Positions 1 to 7,781 of a DNA stretch of 64,000 bases are shown here, piece after piece. Origin of the DNA: Edaphovirga cremea. GTDB lineage: Bacteria; Pseudomonadota; Gammaproteobacteria; Enterobacterales; Enterobacteriaceae. Where the stretch lies: contig NZ_QOVA01000009.1 of assembly GCF_003332275.1 (NCBI RefSeq), forward strand, positions 145,593-209,592. The letters are read 5' to 3'. The notes under the pieces were generated by a model that saw only the letters and a program-made list of their open reading frames with translations, was not told the DNA's origin and did no database searches. A program made the translations under genes and the position numbers. Numbering within the stretch: the first letter of the stretch is position 1; each line of letters begins with the position of its first letter.

Positions 1-112
1 AGATAGTAACTTTTTACGAAGAGGCTTGTGATTGCGGGATTGAGTAGGCTTTGTTAGGTGAAGGAGGTAGAACGCAAGCATTTAAATGTATTAGTCGCGA
101 AATGCCGCAATA

Positions 113-132
113 AAGCCCGATCACTCGGGCTT
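113..132 (-). terminator. hairpin terminator of the small secreted peptide gene
   Basis: AAGCCCGA / TCGGGCTT, an 8-bp perfect stem with a 4-base loop, sits 5 bases after the stop codon of the 53-aa gene. The run of T on the plus strand (135-139) would make it work better in the plus direction, so it may act both ways. Confidence 0.6.
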
Positions 133-137
133 CCTTT

Positions 138-299
138 TTAGTAACTACCACCGCCACCTTTACGGGCATCAGCAGATCTTTCACCACAAGCCGACCCATC
201 TTTTGCGCGGTCTGATCGGTGTTCACAGTTGCCAGCGAAAACCTGCGCTGACGCACCGAGGCATATCATTACCAGAAAAGCTGCGAATACTTTTTTCAT
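138..299 (-). CDS. small secreted peptide, 53 aa (phage moron-like)
   Basis: I found this short frame by reading the minus strand; it starts ATG AAA AAA and ends TAA after 53 codons. Residues 1-22 form a clear signal peptide (MKK, hydrophobic stretch, small residues, ending VFA). The mature part is about 31 residues with two cysteines (25 and 38), a charged middle and a glycine-rich tail (KGGGGSY). It has a good sigma-70-like promoter upstream (390-395 and 367-372) and a hairpin immediately downstream, so it is a self-contained transcription unit of the type called a moron in prophages. Similar short cysteine-pair secreted peptides occur in enterobacterial prophages (recollection, not checked). 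Function unknown; the product should reach the periplasm and probably carries one disulfide. Confidence 0.72.
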   Translation of the reverse strand: MKKVFAAFLVMICLGASAQVFAGNCEHRSDRAKDGSACGERSADARKGGGGSY

Positions 300-366
300 T
301 CCAAATCCCTATGAAGTTTGTGCCCGCATAGTGCGAACACTATTAAAGTACTCTAATGTGTCAGTG

Positions 367-395
367 ATTAAAATGTTACCAAGAAATTTTATCAA
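367..395 (-). promoter_or_regulatory. sigma-70-type promoter of the small secreted peptide gene
   Basis: On the minus strand TTGATA (395-390) is followed after 17 bases by TTTAAT (372-367). Transcription would begin near 360 and reach the ATG at 299 after about 60 bases. This host-type promoter is separate from the phage-type promoters further upstream. Confidence 0.45.
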
Positions 396-525
396 TAATA
401 TATAAATAGAACGCTTGGTGTCTGTAAATTGGTCATCCCGCCCCTGAAAGGATGCGATAAGTTACGGTTAGTGGAATGCTGAGTGTCAGCGGTAAGTGTA
501 TGTATTGAGGAGAGTCCTTTGGGTC

Positions 526-548
526 TCTCCCTATAGTGAGTTGTATTG
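526..548 (-). promoter_or_regulatory. T7-like phage RNA polymerase promoter
   Basis: Read on the minus strand, 548 to 526 matches the 23-base T7 class III promoter consensus at 21 of 23 positions, including the whole block ACTCACTATAGGGAGA. The two differences are at the first base and at consensus position 7 (G to A). It points left, toward the body of the element. The predicted transcript begins GGGAGAGACCC and can fold back with a downstream CTCTCC. A match this long is not expected by chance. No phage RNA polymerase gene lies in the window. Confidence 0.8.
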
Positions 549-605
549 AATATAAAATAATGATCACGCTAATCATTTGGCGATGTAGACCAAAATTTCT
601 TAGGG

Positions 606-628
606 TCTCTCTATACTGAGTTTTATTA
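606..628 (-). promoter_or_regulatory. second T7-like phage RNA polymerase promoter (weaker match)
   Basis: The minus strand 628 to 606 matches the T7 consensus at 19 of 23 positions and shares with its neighbour 80 bases away the frame AATA-AACTCA-TATAG-GAGACC. It lies just past the stop of the DUF4145-like gene and points the same way. Two related but non-identical copies in tandem are the normal arrangement in T7-like genomes and argue against a cloning-vector artefact. Confidence 0.68.
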
Positions 629-642
629 ATAACCAATTGAAT

Positions 643-1284
643 TTAAACTATTTTATTGTCTCGCTTTTCGATGCCTTGTCGTGGCCCCTCAGGCATACTC
701 TGGAACATCGCTTCGATTTCTTTAGGTCGCGTGATTCGGTCATCGACTATGATATTCAATAGCTTAAAGAGACCATGAGTTAACTGAGGGCCATCATCTA
801 GGCTAATCTCTCCGGGGTGGACAGACTGATTACCTACGATACGGCAAATGTCTGCTGCTTGCTGGATGCGAGGAGGTAACCCTTTCTCAACGAGAGACTT
901 TATGTCTGCGTTAATGTTTTTCCCCGGCTCACCTAGGTAGACCATTAGTTTCTGAAGGCACAAACGGAGAAGCGCCGCGGCACCCTTAGGAGACAAATTA
1001 ATGATGCTTCTGGCTTCCATGTAGTCGGACTTACAGTCTTCTGGCATGTCTCGGTTAGGCATTTCTACAGGTGAAGACAATGGATAAATCATTTGCTCCC
1101 CAAGCCAATAACTTAGTTCATCACAATGTTCACAAATAGTTATATTCATGGGGGTTTGTGCGGTATTTGCATAGCCTTCAATTGGTTTATAAATCAGCTC
1201 CTTCCAATGCTGCTGCGCGTAAACACCACAATGTGGACAGTGAAAACGCCCCTTCCCAAATTCAGCTGGATAATACTCAGCCAT
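643..1284 (-). CDS. zinc-ribbon / DUF4145-like protein
   Basis: 213 aa from the ATG at 1284, chosen because AAGGAGA lies about 10 bases upstream and the alternative upstream start has no ribosome site. The N-terminus carries two CxxC pairs (C16/C19 and C51/C54), a four-cysteine zinc ribbon. The rest is helical, with the [12 protein letters not shown] and NQSVHPGE segments that resemble DUF4145 domains. That domain is found attached to restriction enzymes and in defence or phage accessory genes; its biochemical role is unknown. The gene overlaps the end of the integrase gene by 8 bases, so the two were translated as a unit. In a prophage it could serve lysogen functions such as exclusion of other phages, which is inference. 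Confidence 0.6.
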   Translation of the reverse strand: MAEYYPAEFGKGRFHCPHCGVYAQQHWKELIYKPIEGYANTAQTPMNITICEHCDELSYWLGEQMIYPLSSPVEMPNRDMPEDCKSDYMEARSIINLSPKGAAALLRLCLQKLMVYLGEPGKNINADIKSLVEKGLPPRIQQAADICRIVGNQSVHPGEISLDDGPQLTHGLFKLLNIIVDDRITRPKEIEAMFQSMPEGPRQGIEKRDNKIV

Positions 1285-2901
1285 TTCCTTTAATCTCCTT
1301 ATAAACATCAGCCATTACATTAACCAATCGATCAACCTCAACCTCTTTAGCATAACGGTCATAAGTAATCGACCCTGAGCTATGCCCCATGAGCGCCTGA
1401 GCGTAAGCCAACTTGACGCCATGTTGTTTTAGCTTAGTGGCGACCGTATGTCTAAACGAATGGGACGCTAAGCCGCTACGGTCAGCGAGGATTTTAGGTA
1501 ACAACGTCCGATTAAACCATTTGCTCACCTGCTCACCGTAACCATTCTTCATAAGGAGTAGACCATCGAACACCATAACATCATTACCATCAGCGTTTCT
1601 ACGAGCTTCTATCAGCGTCATAAAGTCAGCCAATACAAAGCCATAGGCACCGTCAACCAGTGGAACACAGTGATCACTGTAAGCGTTCTTGATGCTCTTG
1701 CCGGGTAAGCTGCTATCGACTTCATTGATATGAATATAAACGGTCCCGGCCTCAGTTGTTCTGACATCTTTTACCTGAAGTTGAGCTACCTCATTGAGCC
1801 TCGCACCAGTGATAGCAGCAAGCGCCGTAACGTAATAGTGATAAGGCTTGCTGGAGGTCTTCTGTGAGTATGCCTTAGCGGCGACCAGCAGTTGCCCTAC
1901 CTGCTCTGTTGAGAAAGCATTATGGGCCTCCGAGGATTTACGCTGGGGAACCTTAAGTTCCAGACCCTCTGTCATGTTCTTTTTAATCAGGTCGTTACGT
2001 ACAGCCCACTTGAATACAGCCGCCATCTTAATGAGATATTTATTATTGATGGTGACAACATCCAGACAATCAGGCGTAGTTTGATCGCTACGGATCCTAT
2101 CTTGACAGGGCAGCAGATCAGCCAACGGGGCATACTTGAAGCGCTGCTTACGGTCCTTAGGCAACTGCTGGAGGATATCCCGGACCCTGAGCGTGTTATC
2201 GTATTGGCATCAGCATTGAGACCCAGATAGTCGAATATCTCGATTAACGCAGCATGGGACGCTTTGTTTTCTCGTAAGGTAGCTGGTTTCCAATTCTGGA
2301 CGTTCTCCATTTCGTATTGCTCAAAGAGAGACGCAACAGAGGTTACTTTAGGTTTTACCTCAGAGGCACCAACAGATAAGGACGCCGAGGCTTGGTCATT
2401 AGACCGATGAGTATCGTTAAATCGATCGACGTAATCTATAAGAGGCTGACTGTCGCCCACTTCGATTGGCTTCATGCATGCCTTGAGTACCTTCAGGGCC
2501 TCATTTATGTAGCGGTGCTGGTCAATGCTCAGAGGTTCACTCGCCAGAGCATCAATAAGATTCTCCCCTACCTCCCCGTACTGAGCACGATATATATCCC
2601 GCATGTCAGGCTCAAAGAGATCTGAGCGCCCCATGGATAACTCCCACTCTACGATGTCCCTCAGGTGCTCTCTCATCTCCTCATAAGAGGTGTTTGGTCT
2701 ATCTGCATGGATTGCCTTGAGCGCTGCCTTAATGTGCCGAGAGTGAGCCATGGCGGTTCGTCTGTCCTTGGTCCTTAACGGTACTTAGGTCATCTCATCT
2801 TCATTTGATATAGCCGTCCAGACATCCTTGCAGCCCTTTGTTTTCATACGGAAATAGTAAACGCCGTTGCGCTGATACAGGTAAGTAGTAACTGAAAGTA
2901 T
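1277..2901 (-). pseudogene. phage tyrosine integrase, broken
   Basis: Three pieces in two frames together make one phage-type tyrosine recombinase of about 540 residues. The N-terminal piece (2901 to 2788) encodes YLYQRNGVYYFRM, the usual beginning of such integrases, and ends at an in-frame TAA (2785-2787) that continues as VPLRTKDRRTAMAHSR. The central SAM-like core-binding part runs to about 2200, where a one-base shift (between about 2190 and 2209) is needed to enter the catalytic part. That part has the R (GARLNEV), HxxR (SFRHT), H (LMGHSS) and Tyr (YDRYAKE) residues. There is no ATG before the first piece; an ATA stands where a start would fit (2899-2901). The catalytic frame could only be made from an internal TTG at 2164. 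It sits next to glyU, the likely attachment gene. Confidence 0.82.
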
Positions 2902-3042
2902 GCTGTTTGATTTTAACTACTGAATCATGTGTCTGTATGCCCTGAGAGGGTTACACAGTAGGTTACAGTAAGTGACGCTGCAAGGAGGCGTTAAGCCTTA
3001 TTCCTTAGGATTTAGTAAGTTGGAATACTTTAAGAAGTGTCT

Positions 3043-3116
3043 TGGAGCGGGTGAAGGGAATCGAACCCTCGTATGCAGCTTGGGAAGCTGCCGTTCTACC
3101 ATTGAACTACACCCGC
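3043..3116 (-). tRNA. glyU: tRNA-Gly (anticodon CCC)
   Basis: 74 nt with encoded CCA. The acceptor stem GCGGGTG pairs with CACCCGC, the D-loop is TTCAATGGTAG, the anticodon loop is CTTCCCAAG with anticodon CCC, and the T-arm is GGTTCGATTCC. The sequence is nearly that of E. coli glyU. Its 3' end faces the broken integrase, so this tRNA is the probable integration site of the element to the left. It decodes GGG codons. Confidence 0.97.
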
Positions 3117-3133
3117 AACGACGTGCGGTGCAC

Positions 3134-3161
3134 ATTATAACCCTAACTCAATGATGAGCAA
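3134..3161 (-). promoter_or_regulatory. promoter of the tRNA-Gly gene
   Basis: Minus strand TTGCTC (3161-3156), 16 bases, then TATAAT (3139-3134), about 17 bases before the 5' end of the mature tRNA. Confidence 0.5.
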
Positions 3162-3439
3162 GCGATTCCTTGGGTGTAATCGCCGTCATTTTAATCAATC
3201 TAACCTGTTTCTGCTCATTCTCTCCACTTGGGACCTTATAGCCGTCTGATTTAGGGGTAAAAGCGCCATGAAAAATAGATTTGCATAATGTTATTTTCCT
3301 CCTTACCCAACGCAGTCAATGCATTATTCATCTTATTCATTCTGCCTTAGAGTTATTTCCATGATGATTTAACCCGAACTAGTTAACTCATCTGAATAAG
3401 AAATAAGCCTCCCCCTAAAATAATAAAGCAGGAAATACT
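3162..3439. other. intergenic stretch without recognised gene
   Basis: AT-rich sequence between the tRNA-Gly promoter and the RCC1 gene. The gene's ribosome site (CAGGAAATACT) is at its right end. I see no coding frame, repeat or hairpin of note. Confidence 0.5.
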
Positions 3440-4855
3440 ATGAATAATGAAAAAGGATCTCATAACGAAATTTCTAAGATACTGATTATGGGCGCGAGAT
3501 CAGTAAATAATCCAGCCTATAATTATTCCGTTAATAGGCTGGTTGCGCTTAACCCCCATACGATGCAACCGCTGATGGCAGTGTGGAAATACGATAATGA
3601 AAACACCGCTATCATGGCAGACTCATTTCGTGATTTACACCCTACCCAACCCTTAACCGTTTCAGCAGCGGGCTATGATACGGTCACGCTAAATACCAGC
3701 AATATTGTCGGTAATGCTATGGCTGTGGCGATACGTATGATTGATGGCAGAGTTATTGTATGTGGTGATATCAGTAGCGGTGGCGCACAACCTGCGGATA
3801 TCGACAATTATGACTTTACCGAATTAGCCTCTGCCGGCCATGCGTTTGCAGCACAGCGAAGTAATGGCAGCATTTTTGCCTGGGGTGACACAATGGATGG
3901 CGGGAAATTGCCTTCATCTATAGCGTCAAGACAGGACATCATTGATATCGTAGGTGCGGGAGCCTCATTTGCCTTGCTTGCCAGCGCCCCACCGTACATT
4001 CAGTGTTGGGGAAATGACAACCTCGGCGCAATTGACGTGCCAAATAACATTTCTTTGATGCCTACCCTGCGCAAACTGGTTGCCGCTAACAATGCGTTTG
4101 CCGTATTGAATGATGCCGGGCAACTGTTTGCCTGGGGCGAAGGTCAGTATGGTGGTCTGCTCCCAGACGCCATTAGTAGTCTCAGCGATGTTGTTTCTAT
4201 AACCGCTGCCAGCGAAGCGTTTACCGCTCTGCGAGCAAACGGCCAGGTAGTGGCCTGGGGAAACAGCGTTAACGGCGGCGCGTTACCAGAATCAATTGCC
4301 GCGCTGGATGATATCAAGCAGGTCTGCGGCACGTATCGCGCTTTCTGCGCATTGCGTAAAAACGGTCAGGTAGTGGCGTGGGGAAGCGAGAGTCGTGGCG
4401 GTACAATTCCGGCGGAAATAGCAAGTTTAACGACGATTGTTGATATCCAGGCCAATAATTCTGCCTTTGCTGCACTGTGTGCAGACGGGTCGGTGGTTGC
4501 CTGGGGAAATCCAGATTATGCAACGCAAGTACCCGAGGGATTAACCGATGTCGTTGCACTTACCGGCAATTGCTATTGCTTTGCCGCGCTGAAAAAAGAG
4601 GGATCGGTAACCGCCTGGGGTAACACCGCATACGGTGGGGATACAGCATCCGTTGCGGCTCTGCTGACAGACGTCAGGGCCATCTATTCATCTCAAAGCG
4701 TATTCATTGCATTGAAGGAAGATGACACGCTGGTGGTGTGGGGCGATCCGGTTTCAGGGGGAAGTATGGCGATGTTACCCGACGAAGTACAAGGCAATGT
4801 TTCTTACTACCTATACCCTTCATACCCTTCGTATTTGGAGATGCAGGGGTGTTAG
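3440..4855 (+). CDS. RCC1-repeat beta-propeller protein
   Basis: 471 aa. After about 90 N-terminal residues the protein consists of repeated units of about 50 residues with the pattern AFAAL..GQVVAWGN...GG.LP..IA.L.DI; eight WG signatures are visible (for example FAWGD, QCWGND, VAWGN, VVWGD). This is the RCC1-type blade, which in eukaryotes builds a seven-bladed propeller for Ran exchange; bacterial members bind proteins, and some are secreted effectors. I see no signal peptide or membrane segment, so the protein is cytoplasmic or exported by a non-Sec route. It stands alone between tRNA-Gly and lysS, which are closer neighbours in relatives, so it is probably an acquired gene. The last residues (YPSYPSYLEMQGC) and stop codon are encoded by a palindromic repeat. 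Confidence 0.75.
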   Translation: MNNEKGSHNEISKILIMGARSVNNPAYNYSVNRLVALNPHTMQPLMAVWKYDNENTAIMADSFRDLHPTQPLTVSAAGYDTVTLNTSNIVGNAMAVAIRMIDGRVIVCGDISSGGAQPADIDNYDFTELASAGHAFAAQRSNGSIFAWGDTMDGGKLPSSIASRQDIIDIVGAGASFALLASAPPYIQCWGNDNLGAIDVPNNISLMPTLRKLVAANNAFAVLNDAGQLFAWGEGQYGGLLPDAISSLSDVVSITAASEAFTALRANGQVVAWGNSVNGGALPESIAALDDIKQVCGTYRAFCALRKNGQVVAWGSESRGGTIPAEIASLTTIVDIQANNSAFAALCADGSVVAWGNPDYATQVPEGLTDVVALTGNCYCFAALKKEGSVTAWGNTAYGGDTASVAALLTDVRAIYSSQSVFIALKEDDTLVVWGDPVSGGSMAMLPDEVQGNVSYYLYPSYPSYLEMQGC

Positions 4856-4946
4856 CTACGCTCCCTCACCCGAATCACTGACCTGTGTCAGCTCATCGGG
4901 ATTCGCTCTCTTGCTGCCTACCTGCATCTCCAAATACTTTGGGTAT
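4822..4946. repeat. palindromic intergenic repeat (MITE-like)
   Basis: The left arm 4822-4847 and right arm 4921-4946 are inverted copies of 26 bases with 3 mismatches (CCTGCATCTCCAAATAC core). Between them are further short complementary blocks around CACCCGAATCACTGAC / GTCAGCTCATCGGGATTCG. This looks like the long palindromic elements of about 130-170 bp scattered in Yersinia, Serratia and soft-rot enterobacteria (family assignment from memory). It overlaps the 3' end of the RCC1 gene. Confidence 0.6.
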
Positions 4947-4988
4947 TGAGTTGTAGGGGATTAGCTACGTTAACGAAGGATAATCGAT

Positions 4989-5025
4989 AAAAAAGCCCCG
5001 AAGCACAAAGTGCTTCGGGGCTTTT
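4989..5025 (-). terminator. rho-independent terminator after lysS
   Basis: AAAAGCCCCGAAGCAC - AAA - GTGCTTCGGGGCTTTT, a 16-bp perfect stem with A and T tracts on both sides. It starts just after the lysS stop and can also end transcription from the RCC1 side. Confidence 0.9.
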
Positions 5026-5026
5026 C

Positions 5027-6544
5027 TTATTTCTGTGGGCGCATCGCTGGGAACAGGATGACGTCGCGGATGGTATGGCTGTTGGTGAACAACATGATCA
5101 TGCGATCGATACCAATCCCCAGACCTGCGGTTGGCGGCAGACCATGTTCCAGAGCGGTGACATAATCTTCGTCATAGAACATCGCTTCGTCATCACCCGC
5201 ATCCTTGGCACTGACCTGATCGGCAAAACGCTGCGCCTGATCTTCGGCATCATTCAGCTCGGAGAAGCCATTACCGATTTCACGGCCACCGATAAAGAAC
5301 TCGAAGCGGTCAGTGATAAACGGATTGTCGTCATTACGACGTGCCAGCGGCGAAACTTCTGCCGGGTACTCGATAATGAACGTTGGCTGAATCAGATGGC
5401 TCTCTGCAGTCTCTTCAAAGATCTCGCATTGCACACGACCCAAGCCCCAGCTCTTCTCGATTTTGATGCCAATGGATTCAGCAATTGCGCACGCCTTCGC
5501 CATGTCATCCAGATCGGCGACATTGGTTTGCGGGCGATATTTGCAGATCGCTTCTTTCATGGTCAGCTTGGCGAACGGTTTGCCAAAGTCGAAGGTTTGA
5601 TCGCCATATTGCACCACGCTGCTGCCCAGAACTTTCTCGGTCAGCGTACGGAACAGTGATTCGGTCAGCACGATCAGATCTTTGTAATCCGCATACGCCA
5701 TATAGAGTTCCATCATCGTGAACTCAGGGTTATGACGCGGGGAAACCCCCTCATTACGGAAGTTACGGTTGATTTCGAACACACGCTCGAAGCCACCCAC
5801 AACCAGACGTTTCAGGTACAGTTCCGGGGCAATACGCAGGTACATATCAATGTCCAGCGCATTGTGATGGGTCACGAACGGACGCGCCGACGCACCACCA
5901 GGAATCACCTGCATCATCGGGGTTTCGACTTCCATGAAGCCATTTCCCACCATGAAGTTGCGGATTTCCGCCATGATCTGCGAGCGAACCTGGAAGGTTT
6001 TGCGCGACTCATCGTTAGCGATCAGATCGAGATAACGCTGACGGTAACGGGTCTCCTGATCGGCAAGGCCGTGGAATTTATCCGGCAAAGGACGCAATGC
6101 TTTGGTCAGCAGGCGCAGTTCGGTACAGTGAATCGACAGTTCGCCTGTTTTGGTCTTGAACAGCTTACCGCGTGCACCAATGATGTCGCCGAGATCCCAT
6201 TTTTTAAACTGCTCGTTATAGATCCCTTCGGCCAAATCATCGCGTGATACATAAAGTTGTATACGCCCGCCGACATCCTGCAATGTCGCGAATGACGCTT
6301 TACCCATGATACGGCGTGTCATCATCCGGCCTGCGACGACAACCTCAATCCCCAACGCTTCCAGTTCTTCGTTTTCTTTATTGTCATACTCTGCATGCAG
6401 TTGATCAGAGGTACTATCGCGACGAAAATCGTTAGGGAAAGCAATACCGTTCTCACGCAGTGCCACCAGTTTCTCACGGCGAGCTTTTAACTCGCTGTTG
6501 AGTTCCTGCGCCAATTCTGCGCCTTGTTGCTGTTGCTCAGACAT
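5027..6544 (-). CDS. lysS: lysyl-tRNA synthetase, class II
   Basis: 505 aa, the E. coli length. The enzyme activates lysine with ATP and charges tRNA-Lys in the cytoplasm. The N-terminal OB-fold anticodon-binding domain covers about residues 60-150. The class II catalytic domain follows, with motif 2 ([14 protein letters not shown], near 260) and motif 3 ([13 protein letters not shown], near 480). It lies 9 bases downstream of prfB and was probably co-transcribed with it, as in E. coli. A terminator follows. Nothing is unusual. Confidence 0.97.
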   Translation of the reverse strand: MSEQQQQGAELAQELNSELKARREKLVALRENGIAFPNDFRRDSTSDQLHAEYDNKENEELEALGIEVVVAGRMMTRRIMGKASFATLQDVGGRIQLYVSRDDLAEGIYNEQFKKWDLGDIIGARGKLFKTKTGELSIHCTELRLLTKALRPLPDKFHGLADQETRYRQRYLDLIANDESRKTFQVRSQIMAEIRNFMVGNGFMEVETPMMQVIPGGASARPFVTHHNALDIDMYLRIAPELYLKRLVVGGFERVFEINRNFRNEGVSPRHNPEFTMMELYMAYADYKDLIVLTESLFRTLTEKVLGSSVVQYGDQTFDFGKPFAKLTMKEAICKYRPQTNVADLDDMAKACAIAESIGIKIEKSWGLGRVQCEIFEETAESHLIQPTFIIEYPAEVSPLARRNDDNPFITDRFEFFIGGREIGNGFSELNDAEDQAQRFADQVSAKDAGDDEAMFYDEDYVTALEHGLPPTAGLGIGIDRMIMLFTNSHTIRDVILFPAMRPQK

Positions 6545-6553
6545 TTCTGTTCC

Positions 6554-7652
6554 TCATAGCCCGGCTTTCAAACTTGCCTCAATGAATTTATCCAGGTCGC
6601 CATCAAGCACGGCCTGCGTATTGCGCGTTTCTACCCCTGTGCGCAGATCCTTGATACGGGAATCATCCAGTACATAAGAACGGATCTGACTGCCCCAGCC
6701 GATGTCAGACTTGTTATCTTCCAGTGCCTGTTTCTCAGCGTTTTTCTTTTGCATCTCAAACTCATACAGCTTCGCTTTCAGCTGTTTCATCGCCTGATCT
6801 TTGTTTTTGTGCTGGGAACGGTCGTTCTGACACTGCGTAACAATATTGGTAGGAAGGTGGGTAATACGGACGGCGGATTCTGTCCGGTTTACGTGCTGAC
6901 CACCCGCCCCTGAGGCACGATAGACGTCAATACGCAGATCTGCCGGATTGATTTCGATATCAATATCGTCATCGACTTCCGGATAAACGAAGGCTGAGCT
7001 GAACGACGTATGACGACGACCGCCAGAGTCGAACGGGCTCTTGCGCACCAGGCGATGAACGCCAGTTTCGGTACGTAACCAGCCAAATGCATAGTCACCG
7101 ATGATTTTAATCGTCGCCGATTTCAGACCAGCCACTTCGCCGTCTGATTCTTCAATAATTTCGGTTTTAAACCCTTTTGACTCTGCCCAGCGCAAATACA
7201 TACGCACCAGCATACTGGCCCAGTCCTGGGCTTCCGTACCGCCGGAACCCGCCTGGATATCCAGATAGCAGTCTGCACTGTCATATTCGCCAGAGAACAT
7301 GCGACGGAATTCCAACTGTGCCAGTTTGGCTTCCAGTTGTTCCAGCTCGGCAACCGTCTCGTTGAACGTCTCTTCGTCATCCGCTTCAATAGCCAGTTCC
7401 AGCAGACCGGAAACATCGTCCACCCCCTGGGTCATCTGGTCGATAGTCGTGACAATCAGTTCAAGGGAGGAACGTTCTTTACCCAGCGCCTGTGCGCGTT
7501 CAGGTTCATTCCAGACGTCCGGCTGTTCCAGCTCGGCAGTTACTTCTTCGAGGCGCTCTTTCTTGGCATCGTAGTCAAAGATACCCCCTCAGAACGGCTG
7601 TCCGGTCAGACAGGTCCTGAATGCGGGTTTTTACGGGATTAGTTTCAAACAT
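6554..7652 (-). CDS. prfB: peptide chain release factor 2, with programmed +1 frameshift
   Basis: 365 aa made from two frames: codons 1-25 (7652-7578) end at an in-frame TGA (7577-7575). Reading resumes one base on, at GAC (7576). The shift site is the classic AGGGGG TAT CTT TGA C, in which the Shine-Dalgarno-like block drives slippage when RF2 is scarce, giving autoregulation. The protein has the SPF stop-recognition tripeptide (KSPFDSGG) and the GGQ catalytic motif (SGAGGQHVN). Residue 246, just before GGQ, is Ala (RASGAGGQ), not the Thr found in E. coli K-12. It terminates translation at UGA and UAA. lysS follows directly. Confidence 0.97.
7574..7590 (-). promoter_or_regulatory. prfB programmed frameshift signal
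   Basis: GAGGGGGTATCTTTGAC on the minus strand: internal ribosome-binding-like AGGGGG, spacer UAU, slippery CUU, stop UGA followed by C. All elements known to be needed for efficient +1 shifting are intact. Confidence 0.95.
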
Positions 7653-7781
7653 AGTTTTTTGAGTCTTACGTTAAGTCAAAGAGGCGGAATGCCTTTTAAA
7701 GTGCAATTCTAGCGGATTCGCGCTGCCTTTTATAGCAATAGCGCATATTTCTGGAAAGCAACAAAGCAGTTTTCTGGCCGC

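Noticed and set aside
526..628. Possibility that the T7-like promoters are vector contamination
   Set aside because: Both deviate from the vector sequence, differ from each other, and lie in frame-free spacing next to phage genes with no vector polylinker around them.
433..636. A 67-codon open frame on the minus strand across the T7-like promoters
   Set aside because: It has no ribosome site, its composition is not protein-like, and the promoter sequences explain the conservation better.
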